Assembly (NCBI GenBank): GCA_023389535.1
Contig: JAEWEH010000488.1
Span: 1-8,492, forward strand
Direction: 5' to 3'
Source of the DNA: Pseudomonadota bacterium
Lineage (GTDB): Bacteria > Pseudomonadota > Gammaproteobacteria > Burkholderiales > Burkholderiaceae_B
Length of the DNA stretch: 8,492 bases
Shown: positions 1 to 7,510 of the stretch, piece after piece
Layout: each line of letters starts with the position of its first letter
Numbering within the stretch: position 1 is the first letter of the stretch
The notes under the pieces: generated by a model
What the model was told of the DNA's origin: nothing
Seen by the model: the letters and a program-made list of their open reading frames with translations, nothing else
Database searches by the model: none
Program-made: the position numbers and the translations under genes

Positions 1-1091
1 GTCCAGGATTCGCTTTTAGGCGAGTGCTTCTCGCCCCCTTGCTGCAGCGAAGCTTCGAATTGACGCAGGATTTTTTTCTGCTCATCGCTCAGGCGGACAG
101 GCGTTTCCACAGAAATATGGCAGTACAGGTCGCCGGGATAGCTGGCGCGCAGGCCGCGTATGCCCTTGCCGCGCAAGCGGAAGGTCTTGCCTGTTTGCGT
201 GCCTTCCGGAATGGTGATTTCGCCCCGGCCGGTCAGGGTGGGCACTTCCAGTTCGCCGCCCAGGGCCGCCGTGGTAAACGGTATGGTCAGTTCGCAATGC
301 AAGTCTTCGCCATCGCGTTGGAAAATTCCATGCGGCTTCAGGTGGATCTCGACATATAGGTCGCCCGGAGGGCCTCCATTGACACCCGGTTCCCCGTTGC
401 CGCTGGAACGGATGCGCATGCCGTCATCGATGCCCGCCGGTATCTTGACCTGCAAGGTCTTGTTCTTGCGCGTACGCCCAACGCCATCGCAGGCGACGCA
501 AGGGTCAGTGATTTCCTTACCCGAACCATGGCAAGTGGGGCAAGTCTGTTGCACACTGAAAAAGCCCTGCTGCATCCGCACCGTACCACTGCCATCGCAA
601 GTGTGGCAGGTCTTGGGTTTGGTCCCGGGCTTGGCGCCGGTGCCATGACATACTTCGCAATTTTCCCAGCTGGGAACCCGGATTTCAGTGTCAAAGCCAT
701 TGGCCGCCTGCTCCAGGCTGATATCCAGCGTGTACTTCAAATCGGCGCCGCGATACACCTGCGGACCGCCTCCGCGGCGGCCGCCGCCGAAGATTTCCCC
801 AAAAATATCACCGAAGGCATCGGCGAAGCCGGCTCCGCCCATGCCGCCACCCACGCCGGCGTTGGGATCGACCCCGGCATGGCCAAAGCGGTCGTACGCC
901 CCGCGCTTTTGCTCGTCCGACAGCACCTCGTAGGCCTCTTTGGCCTCTTTGAATTTTTCTTCCGCTTCCTTGCTGTCGGGGTTGCGGTCGGGGTGGTACT
1001 TCATTGCCAGCTTACGATAGGCTTTCTTGAGCTCATCGTCCGAGGCGTTCTTTGCTACGCCCAGAATTTCGTAATAGTCGCGTTTTGCCAT
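1..1091 (-). CDS. dnaJ: DnaJ (Hsp40) co-chaperone, 3' end cut by window edge
   Basis: DnaJ delivers unfolded clients to DnaK and stimulates its ATPase in the cytoplasm. Reading from the ATG at 1091, the frame is open for 363 codons to the window edge. The N-terminus is a J-domain ([12 protein letters not shown] start, HPD at residues 33-35). A Gly/Phe-rich stretch follows at about 70-115. Four zinc-binding CxxCxGxG repeats come next: CEVCHGTG 145-152, CHTCDGSG 162-169, CPTCHGSG 184-191 and CVACDGVG 198-205. The rest is the C-terminal substrate-binding domain. This is a type I DnaJ with all eight zinc cysteines intact. Family members are about 375 residues, so only about 10-15 residues should be missing. 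No good Shine-Dalgarno precedes the ATG. The gene lies 103 bp downstream of dnaK, behind a strong hairpin, so it is probably expressed by read-through from dnaK. Confidence 0.97.
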   Translation of the reverse strand, partial: MAKRDYYEILGVAKNASDDELKKAYRKLAMKYHPDRNPDSKEAEEKFKEAKEAYEVLSDEQKRGAYDRFGHAGVDPNAGVGGGMGGAGFADAFGDIFGEIFGGGRRGGGPQVYRGADLKYTLDISLEQAANGFDTEIRVPSWENCEVCHGTGAKPGTKPKTCHTCDGSGTVRMQQGFFSVQQTCPTCHGSGKEITDPCVACDGVGRTRKNKTLQVKIPAGIDDGMRIRSSGNGEPGVNGGPPGDLYVEIHLKPHGIFQRDGEDLHCELTIPFTTAALGGELEVPTLTGRGEITIPEGTQTGKTFRLRGKGIRGLRASYPGDLYCHISVETPVRLSDEQKKILRQFEASLQQGGEKHSPKSESW

Positions 1092-1139
1092 GTGTGCTTG
1101 CGTCTTTGACGTCAGTTCTTTGTGTATTCCAACAACAAT

Positions 1140-1172
1140 GCCCGATTTCCGGCAAGACGCCGGAAATCGGGC
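1140..1172 (-). terminator. 14-bp hairpin between dnaK and dnaJ (attenuator or mRNA stabiliser)
   Basis: A perfect 14-bp inverted repeat has arms at 1140-1153 and 1159-1172 and a 5-nt loop at 1154-1158. In the direction of dnaK transcription it is followed by ATTGTTGTTGG, which is T-rich but interrupted by G, so termination is probably partial. A smaller 5-bp hairpin (1179-1183 with 1187-1191) sits just after the dnaK stop. The likely role, by inference, is to reduce dnaJ relative to dnaK or to protect the dnaK mRNA 3' end. No separate promoter for dnaJ is evident downstream of it. Confidence 0.7.
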
Positions 1173-1194
1173 CGAAAGCCGCTGCTAGCGGATT

Positions 1195-3117
<1,923 letters not shown>

Positions 3118-3171
3118 GTTGATAACCTTGCTAAAAGATGATTTTGAATTATGAAAAATGCCTGATGCTGC

Positions 3172-3627
3172 TTAAGTGGGGATAGGGGGTGGGATTTCAA
3201 GTCCAGGCCCGGAATTTTCATCCATGTCACGCGGCGCAGCGCCGGTTTTCCGGTAAAGATCCGCCACGGCGTCGGAAAACCGCGACAAGCCGGGCCAGCC
3301 TGTGATCCTGCCCAGCCGCTTGCCGGACCGATAAAAGATGAAGGCCGGCACACCATGCAGGCCAAAGCGCCGCCCCAGGGCGGGATCCTGGTATACATCG
3401 GCCTGGAACCACGACAGAGGCCATGCCTGCAGCGCGTCCTGGTGCGCCAGGGCTGCCGCTTTGAAAAGATCGCAGTTGTAGCAATCCTTACCCCACAGAA
3501 ACAGGCAGCGCAAGTCGTCGCCGGGCGCCGCTACAAGCAGCGCATCGACATTTCCACTGTGCACCGCCTGCATGGCATACGCGTCGAAAATGCCGGCGGC
3601 GCCCAAGGACCCTGCAGCCTGCCCCAT
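3172..3627 (-). CDS. Small cytoplasmic thioredoxin-fold protein with CYNC motif, between grpE and dnaK
   Basis: This 151-residue protein has the marks of a thioredoxin fold. A beta-strand (RCLFLW, 40-45) leads into a CxxC active site, C49-Y50-N51-C52, where thioredoxin has CGPC. The expected cis-proline is in GVPAFIFYRSGK (P94, 92-103). I see no signal peptide or membrane segment, so it should be cytoplasmic. Both cysteines and the cis-proline are present, so disulfide reductase or isomerase activity is plausible, but its substrate is unknown. The CxxC dipeptide YN is unusual and makes classical thioredoxin unlikely. The start lies 8 nt after the grpE stop with an overlapping Shine-Dalgarno, so its translation is probably coupled to grpE. 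The last codons (LEIPPPIPT) coincide with a sigma-32-like promoter for dnaK, which may explain the odd proline-rich tail. Confidence is high for the fold and low for the exact role. Confidence 0.85.
   Translation of the reverse strand: MGQAAGSLGAAGIFDAYAMQAVHSGNVDALLVAAPGDDLRCLFLWGKDCYNCDLFKAAALAHQDALQAWPLSWFQADVYQDPALGRRFGLHGVPAFIFYRSGKRLGRITGWPGLSRFSDAVADLYRKTGAAPRDMDENSGPGLEIPPPIPT
3176..3201 (-). promoter_or_regulatory. Predicted sigma-32 (heat-shock) promoter for dnaK-dnaJ inside the thioredoxin-like gene
   Basis: On the minus strand the -35 element CTTGAA (3196-3201) matches the RpoH consensus exactly. A 14-nt spacer separates it from CCCCAC (3176-3181), which is 5 of 6 against CCCCAT and is followed by TT as in the CCCCATNT form. 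Transcription should start near 3169, giving a leader of about 50 nt before the dnaK ATG. The promoter is read in frame as the last codons of the upstream gene: the -35 encodes Leu-Glu and the -10 overlaps the final Pro-Thr codons. It would let dnaK-dnaJ be induced independently of grpE. Confidence 0.65.
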
Positions 3628-3633
3628 GGTCGG

Positions 3634-3638
3634 CCTTA
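3634..3638 (-). promoter_or_regulatory. Shine-Dalgarno overlapping the grpE stop codon
   Basis: On the minus strand the grpE stop TAA (3636-3638) runs directly into GG, making TAAGG. AAGG (3634-3637) lies 6 nt before the ATG at 3627. The shared bases suggest that ribosomes finishing grpE re-initiate on the thioredoxin-like gene. They also support the ATG at 3627 as the true start. Confidence 0.65.
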
Positions 3639-4241
3639 AGCGGACTGGCCGGACGATACGGTGACCAGAGCCGGGCGCAGGACACGTTCGGCGATGGTGT
3701 AGCCTTTTTGCAGCAATTGCACCACTGACCCTTCCGGCAGATTGGACGGCACGGTCGAGATCGCCTGATGCTGGTGCGGATCAAATTTATCGCCCTCGGC
3801 CGGCGCGACTTCCTTGAGCAAATTCCGTTCGAAAGCCGTATTCAACTGGCGCAGGGTCGCCTCCACCCCTTCTTTCCAGGCTTCCGCCGTCTGGTCGGAA
3901 AGCGCGAGTGCGGCCTCCAGGCTGTCGCGTACGGGAATCAGACTTTCGGCAAAGGATTCTGTGCCGAACTTCCGCGCCTTGGCCACGTCGTCCTGGGCGC
4001 GGCGGCGAATGTTTTCAATTTCCGCTCGGGCACGCAGCAGCTCGTCGTGATACTGGGCGACCTTGGCTTGGGTCTCGGACAACAAAGTGGCCCAATCTTC
4101 TTCTGCCGCCTGCTCGGCGCCCCCCGCTGGGGCGCCTTGTGCGTCGGGAGCGTCCGCAGCCTCGTTGACTTCGAGCTTTTCGGCCGTGTCGGCCGAAGGG
4201 TCCTGCTGCTTGGGATCTAGGGGTTCATTGGGTGCCGGCAT
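3636..4241 (-). CDS. grpE: GrpE nucleotide exchange factor of DnaK
   Basis: GrpE is a dimeric cytoplasmic exchange factor that releases ADP from DnaK and acts as its thermosensor. The chosen start is the ATG at 4241 (201 residues, MPAPNEPL start), not the in-frame GTG four codons upstream, because GGAG (4248-4251) sits 6 nt before the ATG and overlaps the GTG region. The N-terminus (1-50) is acidic, Ala/Gln-rich and probably disordered. A long helix follows (about 50-95, [20 protein letters not shown]), which forms the dimer coiled coil. The C-terminal beta domain carries the GrpE signature: [10 protein letters not shown] (153-162), then [23 protein letters not shown] (171-193). The gene is first in the heat-shock unit, 92 bp after hemH, and its own sigma-32 promoter would leave a leader of about 33 nt. 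Confidence 0.97.
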   Translation of the reverse strand: MPAPNEPLDPKQQDPSADTAEKLEVNEAADAPDAQGAPAGGAEQAAEEDWATLLSETQAKVAQYHDELLRARAEIENIRRRAQDDVAKARKFGTESFAESLIPVRDSLEAALALSDQTAEAWKEGVEATLRQLNTAFERNLLKEVAPAEGDKFDPHQHQAISTVPSNLPEGSVVQLLQKGYTIAERVLRPALVTVSSGQSA

Positions 4242-4247
4242 ATAAAT

Positions 4248-4251
4248 CTCC
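4248..4251 (-). promoter_or_regulatory. Shine-Dalgarno that decides the grpE start
   Basis: GGAG on the minus strand lies 6 nt upstream of the ATG at 4239-4241, the best-placed ribosome site in this leader. The upstream GTG (4251-4253) overlaps this GGAG and has no comparable site of its own, so the 201-residue form of GrpE is preferred over a 205-residue form. Confidence 0.75.
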
Positions 4252-4273
4252 ACGTCTAACTAATATGCAATTC

Positions 4274-4302
4274 AAAAACAATGGGGGCGGAATTCCCCCA
4301 TT
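4274..4302 (-). terminator. Intrinsic terminator of hrcA-hemH, overlapping the grpE promoter
   Basis: On the minus strand an 8-bp stem (AATGGGGG, 4295-4302, with CCCCCATT, 4280-4287) encloses a 7-nt loop (4288-4294). After one G it is followed by five T residues (4274-4278). This is the standard shape of a Rho-independent terminator and lies 32 bp past the hemH stop. The 3' arm is also the -10 element of the predicted sigma-32 promoter, whose start point falls at or just past the stem, so grpE transcripts would not contain the hairpin. Confidence 0.65.
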
Positions 4303-4307
4303 TCAAG
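4281..4307 (-). promoter_or_regulatory. Predicted sigma-32 (RpoH) promoter of grpE
   Basis: On the minus strand the -35 is CTTGAA (4302-4307, extended CTTGAAA) and the -10 is CCCCAT (4281-4286), with a 15-nt spacer. Both hexamers match the RpoH consensus exactly. The start point is predicted near 4274, giving a leader of about 33 nt to the grpE ATG. This should drive heat induction of grpE, the thioredoxin-like gene and, by read-through, dnaK-dnaJ. Confidence 0.85.
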
Positions 4308-4333
4308 ACCTGCCCTTGCTGCTGCGCCAACCG

Positions 4334-5416
4334 TTATATATGGGTTGCGGGCGGCGGCGTCCAGCCCGCCAGATGCCGTTCAATGATGGCGGCAAGATGC
4401 CCGGCCCATACAGGGTCGTCGTTCAGGCAAGGGATATATCGAAAGTGCCTCCCGCCTTCACCCAGGAAGGCATCACGACACTGCATCTGGATTTCTTCCA
4501 GGGTTTCCAGGCAATCGGCCAGGAAGCCCGGACACATGACATCCACATCCTGCACCCCCTGGCGCGCCCATTCGCGCAAGGTCGGTTCGGTGTAGGGCTC
4601 CAGCCAGCGCTCGGCGCCAAAACGGCTTTGGAAGGACACATGCACGAAATCGCCGTCCGAACCCAGATAGCGCTTCAACAAAGAAGCAGTTTCCATGCAG
4701 TCGCGGTAGTAAGGGTCGCCCAGCTCCACCGTCCGGCGCGGCAAGCCGTGGAAACTGAGCAACAGGCGCTGCGGTTTGCCGTGCTGCGCCCAGTAATCCT
4801 GAACCTGGCGTCCAAGCGCATCTATATATCCCGGGTCGTCGTGATAGCGTTTTATAAAGCGCAATTCCGGTTGATTCCGCAAGCGCGCGGCATGATCGGC
4901 AAGACAATCCGCGGCCGTCGCGGTGGTGCTGGCCGCATACTGAGGATACATGGGCGCCATCAATATTCGCTCGCAGCCCTGAGCCCGCAAGCGATCGCAA
5001 GCGCTGGCAATGGAAGGATTGCCGTAACGCATGCCCAATTCCACACGCACCGGCAGGCCTGCCTCCTGAAGTTGGCGCTGTATGCCCGTGGCCTGTGCCT
5101 GGCTCCAGACCAGCAAAGGCGAGCCTTGTTCCAGCCAGATTTCTTCGTAGCGCGGCGCCAGTGCCTTCGGACGGCGGGTCAGCACGAACAGGCGCAGGAT
5201 CACTTGCCACAGCCACTGCGGTATCTCGATCACGCGCGGATCCGACAAAAATTCGCGCAGATAGCTGCGTATGGACGCGGGTGTGGGCGCGTCGGGCGTA
5301 CCCAGGTTTACCAGCAGCACGCCCAGGGGACCGGGATCGCGCGGCGGTGGATCGCTGTCGAAAGCATGAGGATCCGCCGCTTCGGGCAGGTAGGGCGATG
5401 AAAACAGCTTGAACAT
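4334..5416 (-). CDS. hemH: Ferrochelatase (protoheme ferro-lyase)
   Basis: Ferrochelatase inserts Fe2+ into protoporphyrin IX, the last step of protoheme synthesis. The protein has 360 residues, normal for a proteobacterial HemH. Family motifs appear in order: GVLLVNLGTPDAP (32-44), SYLREFLSDPRVIEIP (51-66), APMYPQYAASTT (154-165), LSFHGLPRRTVELGDPY (220-236) with metal-site His223, and SFQSRFGAERWLEPYTEPT (261-279). The last is PGFLADCLETLEEI (296-309) with the conserved acidic Glu304. The N-terminal 30 residues are Pro-rich and not part of the core. No Shine-Dalgarno is visible before the ATG at 5416; this is the first ATG in frame and the length fits, so I keep it. The gene sits 62 bp after hrcA with no clear promoter, so the two are probably co-transcribed. 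A predicted terminator follows it. Confidence 0.97.
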   Translation of the reverse strand: MFKLFSSPYLPEAADPHAFDSDPPPRDPGPLGVLLVNLGTPDAPTPASIRSYLREFLSDPRVIEIPQWLWQVILRLFVLTRRPKALAPRYEEIWLEQGSPLLVWSQAQATGIQRQLQEAGLPVRVELGMRYGNPSIASACDRLRAQGCERILMAPMYPQYAASTTATAADCLADHAARLRNQPELRFIKRYHDDPGYIDALGRQVQDYWAQHGKPQRLLLSFHGLPRRTVELGDPYYRDCMETASLLKRYLGSDGDFVHVSFQSRFGAERWLEPYTEPTLREWARQGVQDVDVMCPGFLADCLETLEEIQMQCRDAFLGEGGRHFRYIPCLNDDPVWAGHLAAIIERHLAGWTPPPATHI

Positions 5417-5478
5417 ATCTGGAGGATCCGAGTAGCGGAGCTGCCCGGGCGTGCCGCAGGCGTGAACCGGGGAATGTA

Positions 5479-6489
5479 TCAGGACTGATTATGGCTCAGT
5501 GCGTTGGATAATAGCCTGGCGGTAATGTCGACAATCGGAATGACGCGTTCGTAGGCCATGCGCGACGGCCCTATGACGCCCAGCGTGCCGACCACCGTGC
5601 CATCTACGCCATAGGGCGCCGTGATGACGGAAACGTCTTCAAGCGGCACCAGTTGCGAATCGCCCCCGATGTAGATTTGCACACCCTGGGCGCGGCTGGA
5701 GACATCCAGCAGTTGCAGCAAATCGGTCTTCTTCTCGAACAGGGCGAACATGCGCCGCAGGCGGTCCATGTCGGAGGCGATTTCAGAAATGTCCAGCAGC
5801 TTGCTTTCACCCGAGATAACGACGCTTTCATCGGTGTCCGCCGGCGCGGTGCCTGCCTCGACAGCGGCCTGCATCAGGCGCGAAATATCGGCTTGCAGGG
5901 TTGAGAGCTCTTCCGTGATGGCCACGCGGACCTGTTCGAACGACATGCCGGCGAAATGCTGATTGAAGAAATTGCTGGCCTCTTGCAGTTCCTGTTCAAG
6001 GTAATCGCGCGAAACGAAGAGGATGCGATTCTGCACATCGCCGTCGGGCGTGACAATAATGAGCAACACCCGCTTGTCGGACAGCCGAATGAATTCTATC
6101 TGACGGAACACCTGGGCGCGCTTGGGCGCCAGCACGACGCCCGCGAACTGGGACAAATTCGACAACAGCGCGGCGGCTGCATTGACCGCCCTGCCCGGTT
6201 CGGCCGCGGGCAGCAACTGGCGGATCTGGCTGGCGGGCAGGACTTCGAAGCGCTGCACCGCCAGCAGGCGGTCCACGAACAGCCTGTAGCCCTTGGGCGT
6301 GGGCACGCGGCCGGCCGAAGTATGCGGGCTGTGTATCAGGCCCAGATCTTCCAGGTCGGCCATCACATTGCGTATGGTCGCTGGCGACAAGTCGAACATC
6401 TTGGACAGTGTCCGCGAGCCGACCGGCTGGCCATCGGCAATGTAGCGTTCTATGAGCGCCTTGAGCAGCGCATTGGCTCGGTCATCCAT
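5479..6489 (-). CDS. hrcA: HrcA heat-shock transcriptional repressor
   Basis: HrcA is a dimeric repressor that binds the CIRCE inverted repeat and depends on GroEL for activity, so it senses free chaperone. The protein has 336 residues, normal for the family. The N-terminal winged helix carries the family wording [41 protein letters not shown] (24-64). The C-terminal GAF-like domain ends in the typical IYIGGDSQL (272-280) and [22 protein letters not shown] (301-322). The start at 6489 is forced: an in-frame TAA lies 9 nt upstream with no other start codon between. No Shine-Dalgarno is present, and a TAAAAT sits 6 nt before the ATG. No CIRCE operator is visible in this window, so its targets, probably groESL, lie elsewhere. 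Confidence 0.97.
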   Translation of the reverse strand: MDDRANALLKALIERYIADGQPVGSRTLSKMFDLSPATIRNVMADLEDLGLIHSPHTSAGRVPTPKGYRLFVDRLLAVQRFEVLPASQIRQLLPAAEPGRAVNAAAALLSNLSQFAGVVLAPKRAQVFRQIEFIRLSDKRVLLIIVTPDGDVQNRILFVSRDYLEQELQEASNFFNQHFAGMSFEQVRVAITEELSTLQADISRLMQAAVEAGTAPADTDESVVISGESKLLDISEIASDMDRLRRMFALFEKKTDLLQLLDVSSRAQGVQIYIGGDSQLVPLEDVSVITAPYGVDGTVVGTLGVIGPSRMAYERVIPIVDITARLLSNALSHNQS

Positions 6490-6495
6490 AGTGAT

Positions 6496-6501
6496 ATTTT
6501 A
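6496..6501 (-). promoter_or_regulatory. Possible -10 element placing the hrcA start point at its ATG
   Basis: TAAAAT on the minus strand is 5 of 6 against TATAAT and lies exactly 6 nt before the hrcA ATG. Transcription would then begin at or next to the start codon, making a leaderless message, which fits the lack of a Shine-Dalgarno. No convincing -35 is present at 16-18 nt, so this is tentative. The promoter could lie further upstream instead. Confidence 0.35.
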
Positions 6502-6556
6502 TGCAATGTTGCAAACCCGCGTTTTCTACCTACAGCCATAACGGCCCCGGGAACCC

Positions 6557-6562
6557 TATAAT
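6557..6562 (+). promoter_or_regulatory. -10 element of the nadK-recN promoter
   Basis: A perfect TATAAT lies 44 nt before the nadK ATG. Transcription would start near 6569 with a leader of about 38 nt. The -35 position (about 6534-6539, AGCCAT) does not resemble TTGACA, so an activator or a weak promoter is possible. I see no LexA box (CTGT-N8-ACAG) in this intergenic region. Confidence 0.5.
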
Positions 6563-6606
6563 CAGGCAGTCCCTATTATTCCATCAAACCGCAGAGTCCT
6601 CGCCAC

Positions 6607-7506
6607 ATGCATTTCAAAACCATCGCGATCGTCGGCCGATACCAGGATTCCGGGCTCGACGCTCCTGTGCGCAGGCTGGCTGAAGTGCTCGAGACGGCCG
6701 GCTGCAAAGTGCTGCTGGAGGCAGATACGGCCAGGAATACCGGCATCGTCGAATACACCACCGCGTCGTATGAGGAAATCGGCGCCCGTGCCGACCTGGC
6801 CGTCATCATGGGCGGCGACGGCACCATGCTCGGGGCTGCCCGGCAACTGGCGCGCGATCATGTTCCGCTCATAGGCATCAACCACGGGCGCCTGGGTTTC
6901 ATCACCGACATTCCCCTGCAAAGCGCGAACGACGCCCTGGCCAGCGTCATCCAGGGCAACTACGAAGCTGAAGAACGCGCCTTGCTGGAAGGCCGGGTGG
7001 TGCGCGACGGCGAAACCCTGTTTTCGGGGCTGGCGCTGAACGACGTGGTGCTCAACCGAGCCGGTCGCGGCGGCATGATAGAAGTGCGCGTCGAATTCGA
7101 CGGCGCCTTCATGTACAGCCAGCGGGCCGACGGCCTGATCATCGCCACCCCAACCGGCTCCACCGCCTATTCCTTGTCCGCGAACGGTCCGGTCGTCCAT
7201 CCGCAACTGAACGCAATACTATTGGTTCCGGTGGCGCCGCAAACGCTCTCGAACCGCCCCATCGTACTGCCCGACAACGGCACTCTGGCCCTGACGATCA
7301 CCGCCCTGGGGCGGGTGGAATCTGGCGCCAGCGTCCACTTTGACATGCAGACGTGGTCCGAATGCCAGCCCGGCGACCGCATCGACGTCCGCCGCGCCGA
7401 AGACACTGTCCGTTTCATCCACCCTACCGGCTACAGTTTCTTTTCCACGCTGCGGCGCAAACTGTACTGGAACCACATGCCTCAACCCTCGGACGAGGAC
7501 CAATAA
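6607..7506 (+). CDS. nadK: NAD kinase
   Basis: NAD kinase phosphorylates NAD+ with ATP (or polyphosphate in some members) to make NADP+, in the cytoplasm. The protein has 299 residues, normal for the family. It shows the GGDG motif at 69-72 (VIMGGDGTML), with the catalytic Asp71. INHGRLGFITD is at 91-101 and the substrate-binding ALNDVVLNR at 143-151, where many homologues have NE rather than ND. The conserved DGLIIATPTGSTAYSLSANGP is at 175-195. The C-terminal beta region is complete. No strong Shine-Dalgarno precedes the ATG, but the family N-terminus (FKTIAIVGR) begins immediately after it, so the start is secure. recN starts 4 bp after the stop, indicating an operon; hrcA is divergent. 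Confidence 0.97.
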   Translation: MHFKTIAIVGRYQDSGLDAPVRRLAEVLETAGCKVLLEADTARNTGIVEYTTASYEEIGARADLAVIMGGDGTMLGAARQLARDHVPLIGINHGRLGFITDIPLQSANDALASVIQGNYEAEERALLEGRVVRDGETLFSGLALNDVVLNRAGRGGMIEVRVEFDGAFMYSQRADGLIIATPTGSTAYSLSANGPVVHPQLNAILLVPVAPQTLSNRPIVLPDNGTLALTITALGRVESGASVHFDMQTWSECQPGDRIDVRRAEDTVRFIHPTGYSFFSTLRRKLYWNHMPQPSDEDQ

Positions 7507-7510
7507 TCCT

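Noticed and set aside
19..35. 6-bp inverted repeat (GGCGAG/CTCGCC) near the dnaJ 3' end
   Set aside because: It lies inside coding sequence, is short, and its TAAAAG downstream is not a terminator T tract; probably chance in GC-rich DNA. The GAGTGCTT in it is not half of a CIRCE.
3148..3176. CATAAT (3148-3153) as a sigma-70 -10 element for dnaK
   Set aside because: The hexamer 17 nt upstream is CTTAAG, a poor match to TTGACA. The sigma-32-like site beside it is far better supported.
4239..4253. GTG at 4253 as the grpE start
   Set aside because: It overlaps the GGAG that serves the ATG four codons later and has no ribosome site itself.
4232..5401. Long plus-strand open frame (389 codons) opposite hemH
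   Set aside because: It mirrors hemH and part of its downstream gap almost exactly. hemH carries full ferrochelatase motifs, and the antisense product shows no recognisable domain. High-GC genes commonly give such antisense frames.
5417..5478. Palindromes GCCCGGGC and GGATCC between hrcA and hemH as a terminator or operator
   Set aside because: They are short, common in GC-rich DNA, and have no T tract or second copy nearby.
6490..6606. LexA (SOS) box controlling nadK-recN
   Set aside because: recN is SOS-regulated in several bacteria, so I looked, but no CTGT-N8-ACAG pattern is present here or just before recN.
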